The position numbers and the translations under genes are program-made. This document shows positions 34,686 through 42,667 of a stretch of DNA of 64,000 nucleotides, one piece after another (position 1 is the stretch's first letter; each line of letters opens with the position of its first letter). The notes below the pieces were generated by a model. That model had not been told where the DNA came from. It saw only the letters and a program-made list of their open reading frames with translations, and did no database searches. The DNA is taken from assembly GCA_964627665.1 (NCBI GenBank), contig CAZVKG010000001.1, forward strand, positions 43,548 through 107,547. The letters run 5' to 3'. The DNA is from UBA1351 sp964627665 (lineage in GTDB: Bacteria; Bacillota; Clostridia; Lachnospirales; Vallitaleaceae).

Positions 34686-36890
34686 CTAATAATTATTTTT
34701 ATTAACTGTTTCAAGAATAATACGACCTATTTCGTCTAAGTCTCTAGAACCACTTGTTTTTGTACCTATGATAATTGACGCAATTCCTCTTTGCCAAAAC
34801 ATTTGGTTGGCCGCATCGGTATTTGTATAAAAGTATTCTATTCCTACTTGATTTGATTTCAAGGGAGCATTTTCTATATCGTTTTTATTTACATTTTCTT
34901 TTAAAAGATGACCTAGGCTCCATGCAAACTGCCTTGTTATAGGAGCTTGTTCCACACTGAGCTCAATGGTGTCAAATGTATTACTTCGGATTCTTGTTAG
35001 ATCAATATAGGCTTTAACTTTTTGCGGACTATATGGAAAGTCATCTGCCAATGTATATATTCCATGATATTGATCACTCAGCGTTCCGTCTAAAAACAAA
35101 AACATAAAGGACCGTTTATTTCCTTCCAGTTGACATAGGCGTTCCATCAGCTCCAAGTTGAACTGAAGAACATCTTGTCCCTTAGCATCTATATAGTTGT
35201 AACTTAGTCCTATGGCAATGACTTCATCCTTGAGATAAGTATCGTTTCCTTCATAAAAACCGACAACATTAATCCCTTGCCCTTGGTTTTCTTTTGTTTC
35301 ACAGGTTAATGTAATTAAACTGTTTTCATTACGCGTTAATATTTCTGCGATACTTTTTGAGATTAATATAATATTGCCGTTCTCCCTCTTATCAATCATG
35401 ACTTCATTAAACTTAGCTTGATTGCTTTCTACTAATAGAAATCCTTTTACAGCAACATTCTTGGAAATATTACTTATAATAAATTCTATTGAAGAATCAT
35501 TATAAAATCTTGTATCTATAAGTATAAATTTATCTTGGAATCGTTGAAAATCTTCTATTGTATATAAATCATCCCTAGTCGCATCATAAAGATGTCCTTC
35601 AAAAAAATCATCTGCAAAAGAAACGATTGTAAAATCAACCATTTCAGTCATATTTTGTGTTTCACCATCTATATTTACCTTCATGCTTTGAGCTAATCGT
35701 TGATATACATTCCCTATTGCGTATGGCTTTTTGTAATCATCCTCTTCAATAGGTACTATTCCAAGCTCACGCATTTTATTTTCTATATGCGAAACAGTTT
35801 CTCTTGCTTCTTCTGATCCGACAAGAACTTGATCAAAGTCTTCAATCAATTGATTTTCATACTCAAAATCGTATGCTTTTGTATTGATTGACACAATAAA
35901 TAGGATAATCAATATTCCAATAGCGCTCATTCGATCAAACCGTAATATTTTTTTTGGTGCTGACATGAATCGAACTTGTCTTTTTTGGAGAATCTCCCGT
36001 AGTCCTTCACCAAATAAATTAAAACCTAATACACTCATAAAAAAAGCAAGAGCAGGAAACAAAACTGTCCATGGAGCAACGCCAAGCATGTTTCTTGATG
36101 TACTTAACATACTTGCCCATTCCGGCTCAAAACTTACATTATAATAAGATAATTGCCCCATACTTGAGTCTTTAATGATTTTGAGATTTCCTATAAAAAC
36201 ACCGAAAACCCCTAATTGCATCATCATTGACAGATTTCGAGCGATTTCCATAAAAAACAATATTAGCATTTCGGGAACTAAATGAGGGATTACATTTTCA
36301 ATGGCAATCTTACTTCGGCACTTACCTATGGCTACTTCTCCGCGAATAAATGGTTGTTGATTAATCGCTTCTACTCGTTCCATTAATAACTTCCCCAGTT
36401 TTGGCCAGCCCACAAAGGTAATGACCAAAACAAAGGCTAACATAGAATAGACCTTGTTTAAGCTTACAAAAAATTCTAACTGTAGAATAATAATACTTAT
36501 AAGAAGAGCAGGTATTGCTGAAAAAATGACATTACCTTGCAGGATTATCGATTTAAAGGTTTTATGACCAAACCCTCCCATAATAGCCATAGGGATTGCA
36601 ATGAGAAATTGTCCTAAAGACATAAAAATCCCAAGTAAAATAGTAAGCCTTGTTCCGTAAACCATATAGCTAAAGATATCTCGCCCTAAATCATCACTAC
36701 CAAATAAAAACTCTGATGACGGTGGATAGGGGGCAGACTCAACTTGGAGCTGATTGTTTTCCGTTGAGAACCGCATATGTTGAAGCGTATAAGGACTCTT
36801 CGACGTAATCATGTCCGGAAAGACCATAAGAACGATGATGAATACTAATATTACACTTCCAAGCAGTAGAGGTATATTTATTTTTTTCAT
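34686..36890 (-). CDS. OppC-type permease fused to a degenerate M28-peptidase-like domain
   Basis: The 734-residue protein has residues 1-300 as a full OppC permease with signature FLFGSDDLGRDIFSYMVYGTR and six spans. An extra span at about 312-330 carries the rest outside the membrane. The C-terminal 400 residues follow the order of an M28 peptidase with PA insert: helix 'ETVSHIENKMRELGIVP', a PA-like 'FQDKFILIDTR', then INVVGFYEGND, 'DEVIAIGLSYNYI' in place of the zinc-binding sAHyD, and 'MFLFLDGTLSDQYHG' in place of FxxFdaEExGxxG. No zinc ligand is recognisable. Its stop overlaps nothing; its start overlaps the preceding fusion gene by 4 bp. It is probably half of a transporter with built-in receptor domains. 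Confidence 0.8.
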   Translation of the reverse strand: MKKINIPLLLGSVILVFIIVLMVFPDMITSKSPYTLQHMRFSTENNQLQVESAPYPPSSEFLFGSDDLGRDIFSYMVYGTRLTILLGIFMSLGQFLIAIPMAIMGGFGHKTFKSIILQGNVIFSAIPALLISIIILQLEFFVSLNKVYSMLAFVLVITFVGWPKLGKLLMERVEAINQQPFIRGEVAIGKCRSKIAIENVIPHLVPEMLILFFMEIARNLSMMMQLGVFGVFIGNLKIIKDSSMGQLSYYNVSFEPEWASMLSTSRNMLGVAPWTVLFPALAFFMSVLGFNLFGEGLREILQKRQVRFMSAPKKILRFDRMSAIGILIILFIVSINTKAYDFEYENQLIEDFDQVLVGSEEARETVSHIENKMRELGIVPIEEDDYKKPYAIGNVYQRLAQSMKVNIDGETQNMTEMVDFTIVSFADDFFEGHLYDATRDDLYTIEDFQRFQDKFILIDTRFYNDSSIEFIISNISKNVAVKGFLLVESNQAKFNEVMIDKRENGNIILISKSIAEILTRNENSLITLTCETKENQGQGINVVGFYEGNDTYLKDEVIAIGLSYNYIDAKGQDVLQFNLELMERLCQLEGNKRSFMFLFLDGTLSDQYHGIYTLADDFPYSPQKVKAYIDLTRIRSNTFDTIELSVEQAPITRQFAWSLGHLLKENVNKNDIENAPLKSNQVGIEYFYTNTDAANQMFWQRGIASIIIGTKTSGSRDLDEIGRIILETVNKNNY

Positions 36891-39334
36891 CGTCTCGCCT
36901 CCCTTTTTAATGGATTAATCACTTTTGCAAACAGACCAATCCCATAGACAAATCCGCTATATATTAATCCTAATGTTAATGCCATCGGGACAAATCGATA
37001 TACATCTTGTCGCTTATACAAATACAACAAGTAATAAACAATCCCATTATAATTAAACAAGTATTCGACGATGATCATATTTGAAAGCAGCATTGTCATA
37101 ATTGTAGGTAATGAGTCAACAACTTTAAAAATAACAGCAGGTAATATCTCTGCCCTAAAAATCTTAATTTTTGAATAGCCTAATGCTTTGGCCGCCCTAA
37201 CATATTCTTTGTTAAGTTCTTCAAGAATTGTTAAATATGTTATTCTAGAAATATATACCGTTGGTATTATTGATAATGTAATTAATGGAAATATAAATTC
37301 TTTAAGCGGTAAGCTGTCCTTAATATAGGCAAAATTTGTCGCAATAAAGGTATAGGTAATTACACCTAATAACACAATCAAAACATCAGGGATTGAGAAA
37401 AACACTAAGGTCCCAAGCGATCGAATCCCACCTTTTTTTGCATGATATCCTTCATACATGCCCCGTATGATTCCAATAAAAACAGATAGTCCAAGAGATG
37501 CACTTATTAACTTTATGCTCAGTAAACTCGATGTATAGATAACTTCAAAAACATTTCCTACTGTATATCCTTGATGGGTATTAAAATCAAACATTGATCG
37601 TAAATATAATATACTTCTCTTTAATGTAAGGTAAAAGGAAAAATTGCTTGTCCATTCTTGATTAGTATGTTGGATGTCCGCATTTTGATTAATGTTAACG
37701 AGAAAAGCCAACATAAAACTCACAAAAATAATCGGTACAGTTACCATGAGGGTTTTTCGAATCAGAACAAATATGAGTTTATAGTAGTGGAGCTCAATCG
37801 ATTGACCGAAAATGATCTTCGTGGGATATCGTTTATAGAGAATATCAAAGGCAATATTAAAAATCATAAGGCCAATCACCAGAATTATGGCAACAAATTC
37901 AAGCCCCGATAAATAATCGATGGTATTCACTCGATAGACATCTCTTTGAATATAATTGATAACGATAGACAGCACATTAAACATGGTATTTTTGCTGATC
38001 TTATCTATTGTATCGTCATATGTGTTTAGCTGATTGCTACCATCATGAATCATTAAAGCAGGAACGCCTTCATTGACAAAGGCTCCGCTAGTATCTCCAT
38101 TAATATTTCCTTGTTTTACGAATACTTCAGAATCTATGGCATAATTAAAGACCTTATCTTTCAAAATTTTACTTATAATATTATCCGAAGAAATTGTGAT
38201 TCCTTCAATGGACTCTTGACCTATCGAATCTAAATGTATAACCGTCGTTTTATCTAATGAATAGATCGGATTATTGATATAGTATCTTGCTCCGGCATTT
38301 TGTTGTTGAGATGCGTTAAATCCAACAAATACAATTCTTTTATAGGGCAAGCTCTCTTGAACAGATAAAACTCTAGCTAATTCCATCATCCCTGCCAACC
38401 CTGATATTTGATTATTTGCACCCGGAAAATACTCTTGATTCATTCCGGTGCCCAGGCCATCAATATTTGCAGTAATCATTAAAACACGATCACTATTCTC
38501 CTTACCTTCAATAACGCCCATAATATTTGATGTCTCAACAATTGGATAATCAATAGTCACCTTAATCTTAACATCCTCCACGACGCTAGGATTTGTCATA
38601 TCTTTTGAGATTTCTCCACCCACTAAATCTATAAGGTCAAGATAGCGTTCTTTTGATAAATAACTTACAAAAATAGATTCTCCTGTTTTTCCTTGAATAC
38701 TTATACTTTTTTGACGTTCATAAAGGTTATTACCACCATAAAGGTTGGCATCCGCACAACAAATAATACCTAATCCCTTGTTACTTTTAACATAGTCAAT
38801 CCACTTTGGATTGATAACATCGCCTTCAATGACAACCATCTTACCCTCGAGTAATGTCGGGTCAATTCTAAATAGATTCGTTCCTAGCAGTAATAAATCT
38901 CCATTATAATCAACACCGCCTCCATCAAAAGAAGGTAGTGCAACATAATCTTGATACATGATAAATTCTTTGGATGTATTTGTGTTTTGACTCGGTATCT
39001 GAAACATCGGGGATTCATCAATATGAGGTATAATTGTCGAAAACTCTTGAAAATAAGAGCCATTATCCCCACCACCCTGAATTTTGTTTGATTCAAAATG
39101 TTCCTTGATATATAAAAGCGCTTGAGTATTTTCCATGCTTCCGGCAAGACGGCCTTGATATGTTTCAGAGCTCAATTCTCTAATATGTTCTTTGGCATAA
39201 TCCCCATTCAATACTGTGGTATCAAAAGATCGACTCACTATATTCAATATAATTAACATACCTATTATAGCAATAGCTACAATGACACCTACTAATTTGA
39301 CATATTTTATGTTTATTTGACGAAATCTAGACAT
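36887..39334 (-). CDS. M28-peptidase-like (inactive) domain fused to OppB-type permease
   Basis: The 815-residue protein has a span at 13-33, then an extracellular M28 metallopeptidase-like domain with PA insert (about 45-465), and a C-terminal OppB permease (about 478-815) with EAA loop 'EYVRAAKALGYSKIKIFRAEILP'. Alignment by eye to YwaD-type M28 enzymes shows loss of the metal centre. The zinc His is Asn290 (TANID), the bridging Asp is Asn308 (PGANNQISG), the catalytic Glu-Glu pair is Ser342-Gln343, and the final His is Asn437 (LNTYDDT). Asp369 is kept. It is the first gene of the operon; the ATG at 39334 was chosen over a GTG at 39349. I infer a ligand-binding pseudopeptidase. Confidence 0.85.
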   Translation of the reverse strand: MSRFRQINIKYVKLVGVIVAIAIIGMLIILNIVSRSFDTTVLNGDYAKEHIRELSSETYQGRLAGSMENTQALLYIKEHFESNKIQGGGDNGSYFQEFSTIIPHIDESPMFQIPSQNTNTSKEFIMYQDYVALPSFDGGGVDYNGDLLLLGTNLFRIDPTLLEGKMVVIEGDVINPKWIDYVKSNKGLGIICCADANLYGGNNLYERQKSISIQGKTGESIFVSYLSKERYLDLIDLVGGEISKDMTNPSVVEDVKIKVTIDYPIVETSNIMGVIEGKENSDRVLMITANIDGLGTGMNQEYFPGANNQISGLAGMMELARVLSVQESLPYKRIVFVGFNASQQQNAGARYYINNPIYSLDKTTVIHLDSIGQESIEGITISSDNIISKILKDKVFNYAIDSEVFVKQGNINGDTSGAFVNEGVPALMIHDGSNQLNTYDDTIDKISKNTMFNVLSIVINYIQRDVYRVNTIDYLSGLEFVAIILVIGLMIFNIAFDILYKRYPTKIIFGQSIELHYYKLIFVLIRKTLMVTVPIIFVSFMLAFLVNINQNADIQHTNQEWTSNFSFYLTLKRSILYLRSMFDFNTHQGYTVGNVFEVIYTSSLLSIKLISASLGLSVFIGIIRGMYEGYHAKKGGIRSLGTLVFFSIPDVLIVLLGVITYTFIATNFAYIKDSLPLKEFIFPLITLSIIPTVYISRITYLTILEELNKEYVRAAKALGYSKIKIFRAEILPAVIFKVVDSLPTIMTMLLSNMIIVEYLFNYNGIVYYLLYLYKRQDVYRFVPMALTLGLIYSGFVYGIGLFAKVINPLKREARR

Positions 39335-39383
39335 TCTCCATTCTCCCACTTTTTGATTAGTCTTAACTTATATTATATCAAAT

Positions 39384-39412
39384 ATTATATTATATTCATA
39401 TGCTATTTTGAA
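39384..39412 (-). promoter_or_regulatory. Probable sigma-A promoter of the M28-permease operon
   Basis: Minus-strand TTCAAA (39407-39412), 17-bp spacer and consensus TATAAT (39384-39389) lie about 50 bp before the start codon and just after the terminator of the upstream unit. The transporter therefore forms its own transcription unit. Confidence 0.65.
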
Positions 39413-39429
39413 TGTTCTCTAGCCTCCAC

Positions 39430-39473
39430 AAAAAAAGGTACTATAGGTTTTAAACTATACAACCTATAGCACC
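39430..39473 (-). terminator. Rho-independent terminator after the DUF1059 gene
   Basis: Arms GGTGCTATAGGTT and AACCTATAGTACC (one G-U or mismatch) are followed on the minus strand by seven T residues. It ends the CoA-binding/DUF1059 transcript. Confidence 0.9.
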
Positions 39474-39489
39474 ACAAATATTTGACAAA

Positions 39490-39726
39490 TTATTCTTCCA
39501 TGGCTTCTTCAAATTCTTCTCGTTTAAGTTCGTACCATTGTTTTACTGCAACTGGATCTTTCATCATGGTTTTCATTTCTTCCATGGCTTCAAGATGTGC
39601 TTTATCTTGCTTTTCATACATTTCTATACCATGTTTTTTGCTTAACTCAGCCATTTCTTCAAATGTTTCGGCATGAAATTCCTTGTCACAGGCTCCACCA
39701 AGTTGCCTACATGTCATTGTTTTCAT
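39490..39726 (-). CDS. DUF1059-family small protein
   Basis: The 78-residue protein has the N-terminal family pattern MKTMTCRQLGGACDKEF, then a helical tail rich in Glu, Met and Lys. Two Cys residues (Cys6, Cys13) are conserved in the family. Its function is unknown. It follows the CoA-binding protein gene by 15 bp and is ended by a strong terminator. Confidence 0.75.
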   Translation of the reverse strand: MKTMTCRQLGGACDKEFHAETFEEMAELSKKHGIEMYEKQDKAHLEAMEEMKTMMKDPVAVKQWYELKREEFEEAMEE

Positions 39727-39741
39727 GTAATCACTCCTTAC

Positions 39742-40113
39742 CTATTCATTTAGTGCAACTAAAACACAATGCTCCACGACTTCAATGCCGGCATTTTCCG
39801 CCTTTTCAACCAATGCTTTACTTACTGTTCCTGGTTGCAGCCATATATGCTTGACACCTTGTTCAATGCAATCATCTAAGACCCGCATTCCAATTCGTGG
39901 ATTAACCACAAAATTCACAACATCGGGAACAACATCCAATTCCTTAATAGACGAATATGCTCTTATCCCTTCGACTTCATCATGATTTGGGGTGATGGGA
40001 GTTACATTGTATCCAGAATCAATCAATCTTTTAAAGATTTTGTTTCCAAATTTATTGATATTTGTTGTTGCTCCGATAACCGCCCAATTTTTATATGTTA
40101 ACCAAGTGTGCAT
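39742..40113 (-). CDS. CoA-binding domain protein (YccU-like)
   Basis: The 123-residue single Rossmann-type domain has 'WAVIGATTNINKFGNKIFKRL' (nucleotide/CoA loop), 'VTPITPNHDEVEGIRAY' and 'GVKHIWLQPGTVSKALV', as in YccU/succinyl-CoA-ligase-like CoA-binding proteins. The physiological role is unknown. The ATG at 40113 is preferred over a GTG at 40119 because of AGGTGG spacing. Confidence 0.85.
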   Translation of the reverse strand: MHTWLTYKNWAVIGATTNINKFGNKIFKRLIDSGYNVTPITPNHDEVEGIRAYSSIKELDVVPDVVNFVVNPRIGMRVLDDCIEQGVKHIWLQPGTVSKALVEKAENAGIEVVEHCVLVALNE

Positions 40114-40155
40114 TGCCACCTAATCACTCCTTTTCTAAAACACAATACATATTAT

Positions 40156-41043
40156 TTATGTGATGGATGCATTATAAATCGATTGAATTGAATGATCAAG
40201 CATGGTATTAAATTCGTCATCGCTTTGATTTACATTTAATCCTTCCGATAATGCTCTTGAAAAACTTGCAATCAACTGATGATTACGGCTTAGTTTTTCA
40301 TTGGCTTCTTCTCTAGAATATCCTCCGGATAATGCAACAACCCTAAGGACATTGGGGTGATTAATGACTTCTTCATAAAAATTATCCACCTCCGGTAGGG
40401 TAAGCTTTAGCATAACCTGATATTCCGGATCTAATTCTGTCAAATAATGAAGCAATTCTTTTTTTAAAATCACTTCCGCTTCTTCTTTATTTGGTGTATG
40501 TATATCGACTTCAGGTTCGATAATGGGTACAAAGCCTGCATCTAAAATAATTTTACCAACTTCAAACTGTTGCTTAACCACTGCTTTTATACCGGTTTCA
40601 TTCGCTTCTTTTATTACTGATCGCATTTTAGTACCAAAAACATGTCGTTCTTTGGCGCGAACAAGTAAATCATCGAGATTTGGTATCGGCTTCATTAGCT
40701 GAACACCATTTTCCAAATCAGCTAAACCTTTGTCCACTTTCAAAATCGGCACGATTCCTTTCTCATGCCAAAGGTAATCTGCAGAATATTTATCATCAAC
40801 TTTCATATCCATGGTCTTTTCAAAAAGAATGGCTGCAAGAATTCTATCTTGTGTAAAATGCGGACTTTTCATAATCCTTGAACGCATTTCATGAACCAAG
40901 TGAAACATTTCTTCTTCATTGGTATATGCTTCTTGAGTAATTCCATAAGTTGCAAGTGCTTTGGGAGTACTACCGCCACTCTGATCAAGGGCTGCAATAA
41001 AGCCACTATCTTTTTTCATTCGTTCAAATTGTACCATATCCAT
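40156..41043 (-). CDS. fda: Class I fructose-bisphosphate aldolase
   Basis: The 295-residue Schiff-base aldolase begins 'MVQFERMKKDSGFIAALDQSGGSTPKALATYG', like the staphylococcal class I FBA. Other segments are 'ILFEKTMD', 'VPILKVDKGLADLENGVQLMKPI', 'IVEPEVDIHTPNK'-type 'PIIEPEVDIHTPNKEEAE' and VVALSGGYSREEAN. It interconverts fructose-1,6-bisphosphate with dihydroxyacetone phosphate and glyceraldehyde-3-phosphate. The start follows GGAGGTG. It appears to be a single gene. Confidence 0.95.
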   Translation of the reverse strand: MDMVQFERMKKDSGFIAALDQSGGSTPKALATYGITQEAYTNEEEMFHLVHEMRSRIMKSPHFTQDRILAAILFEKTMDMKVDDKYSADYLWHEKGIVPILKVDKGLADLENGVQLMKPIPNLDDLLVRAKERHVFGTKMRSVIKEANETGIKAVVKQQFEVGKIILDAGFVPIIEPEVDIHTPNKEEAEVILKKELLHYLTELDPEYQVMLKLTLPEVDNFYEEVINHPNVLRVVALSGGYSREEANEKLSRNHQLIASFSRALSEGLNVNQSDDEFNTMLDHSIQSIYNASIT

Positions 41044-41113
41044 ATAAACACCTCCGTTTAGTATTAACTGTTACTCCTATATTATACACCTTATTTGGGA
41101 AACTGCCAAAAAT

Positions 41114-41731
41114 CTATTTTTTAAGTAAGAGTACACTAATTACTAAACAACTTAAAAAATAGATGGTCGCAGAAACAACTAGTGACATCCAATGTGAATA
41201 TGGTTTTGGATAAATCCCAAATACCATCTGGGATATAAACAAGGCAAAAAAAGGAAAAATCAGCCAACTTGAAACCGCGTAAAATATTCTGTTTGTCTTT
41301 TGCTTTTCAGGTATTGAATATTTGTTTTTCATTACTTCATATGCTACAATTCCTAAAGTTTGAACAATAATTCCACTTGTAACAGATACTTCTGTCTGAT
41401 AGGTTCTCCAACTGACAAACGAAACAAGAAGACCTATGAAAATCATTCCTATTCCAATAACAAAGGGCGTTTTTTCTTGCATTTCAGCATTCACATATTT
41501 TTCTTTTACTACAGGAAGATCCTCGTAATTTTTAAGATCATCATTAAGCAGATAATCCGTGGTTACACCGAATAATTTACTTAATTGAACAACTGTATCG
41601 ATATCAGGCGAGGAGCTTTCCAATTCCCATTTTGACACCGCCTGCCTTGATACCGCTATTTGAGAAGCAAGTTGTTCTTGCGATAGCCCTTTTTGTTTTC
41701 TTAATAATTGAAGTTTTTTTCCAAATGTCAT
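41114..41731 (-). CDS. XRE-family regulator with membrane-spanning C terminus
   Basis: The 205-residue protein has an N-terminal Cro/CI-type HTH (residues 5-60: 'LQLLRKQKGLSQEQLASQIAVSRQAVSKWE'), a short acidic linker, and four hydrophobic spans from about residue 90 to the end. Such DNA-binding, membrane-anchored regulators are common in Firmicutes; targets are usually adjacent. The gene is divergent from the YiiX-like/GGDEF operon across a 291-bp gap with inverted repeats. Signal and targets are unknown. Confidence 0.85.
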   Translation of the reverse strand: MTFGKKLQLLRKQKGLSQEQLASQIAVSRQAVSKWELESSSPDIDTVVQLSKLFGVTTDYLLNDDLKNYEDLPVVKEKYVNAEMQEKTPFVIGIGMIFIGLLVSFVSWRTYQTEVSVTSGIIVQTLGIVAYEVMKNKYSIPEKQKTNRIFYAVSSWLIFPFFALFISQMVFGIYPKPYSHWMSLVVSATIYFLSCLVISVLLLKK

Positions 41732-42022
41732 AAAGACCTCCTTCTATTTTGTTGCTTTTAGTTTAGCATTATGCTTGGTTGCACTCTACCAAGTATATCT
41801 TGAACTTCCGCAACTAAGCGTTGCAAATCTAAATTTAACTTATTTTATAGCGAAAATTATACGCTCTTTATATGTTTTTTTTATCAATATATTATAACAA
41901 ATACTACTCTATATTCATATGCTAATATTACCTTATCCAATTTACAAAAATAAGCATGGAATAAATAGTGCTTATGTACTATAATATAGTTAAAAATAAT
42001 GTAAGTGGAAAAGGGGCTTATT
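41732..42022. other. Divergent intergenic region with inverted repeats
   Basis: There is no gene in these 291 bp between the XRE gene and the YiiX-like gene. The region contains GCAAC-N5-GTTGC at 41810-41824, and ATAAGCA-N12-TGCTTAT at 41950-41975 just before a plus-strand TATAAT-like -10. These are possible operator sites for the XRE protein. The region is otherwise AT-rich. Confidence 0.45.
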
Positions 42023-42652
42023 ATGAAAGAAATGGCTTATTCTAAGTTGGCACCACTTTTAAAAACCGGAGACATCGTACTGTTTTCCGGTCAATATCAA
42101 ATGAGTAAAATTGTTGAAAAACTAGAGGGTTCTAAATGGTCCCACGTTGCAATGGTCATTCGTTTAGACGGCTATGATGAACCTTTGCTTTATGAAGCAA
42201 CTGCACTAATCAATCTTCCTAATCTAATTAACGGGCAAACGGTCACCGGCCCTAAAGTCGTTCGTTTAAAAGAACGTCTGGAAACCTATGGTGATGATGT
42301 AATTCCCTATGTTGCCCCGGCCTATTCCGTTCGACGGAGTAATCACACTGCCACACCGGAAGAAAATGCAAAGCTAAAAGCCATCGTAACCAAATTAGAA
42401 GGTACTCCTAACCCCGGTACATGGCAAATGATTTTTGAAGTATTTGTAGGACGTTTTCTGTATATTCCTACACCAATGACCAATATAACCTGCAGTGGTT
42501 TTATTTCTTATACATTCAAACAATTAGGTTGGCTTAAGGGCCTTAAACCGATTAACGGTTATATGCCAAAAGATTTTTCAACTGATATGAATCTGAAATT
42601 GGCTAACCATATAGCATATTCTGATGAAATTTTAATTAATCTGCATCAATAG
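42023..42652 (+). CDS. YiiX-like permuted NlpC/P60-type (papain-fold) hydrolase
   Basis: The 209-residue protein carries LLKTGDIVLFSG at the N terminus, the His-bearing WSHVAMVIR, 'LLYEAT' and the Cys-bearing ITCSGFISYTF late in the sequence. The His-before-Cys order is that of the circularly permuted YaeF/YiiX group of NlpC/P60 proteins, amide or thioester hydrolases. There is no signal peptide. The start at 42023 follows AAAAGGGG. It is 15 bp upstream of the diguanylate cyclase and co-transcribed with it. The substrate is unknown. Confidence 0.82.
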   Translation: MKEMAYSKLAPLLKTGDIVLFSGQYQMSKIVEKLEGSKWSHVAMVIRLDGYDEPLLYEATALINLPNLINGQTVTGPKVVRLKERLETYGDDVIPYVAPAYSVRRSNHTATPEENAKLKAIVTKLEGTPNPGTWQMIFEVFVGRFLYIPTPMTNITCSGFISYTFKQLGWLKGLKPINGYMPKDFSTDMNLKLANHIAYSDEILINLHQ

Positions 42653-42667
42653 TTTAGGGGATTTATT

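Noticed and set aside
33067..39334. Frameshift or assembly error as an explanation for the permease fusions
   Set aside because: Both fusion frames are long and uninterrupted, the fusion points contain proper transmembrane linkers, and the two permeases carry related domains. A chance artefact is unlikely.
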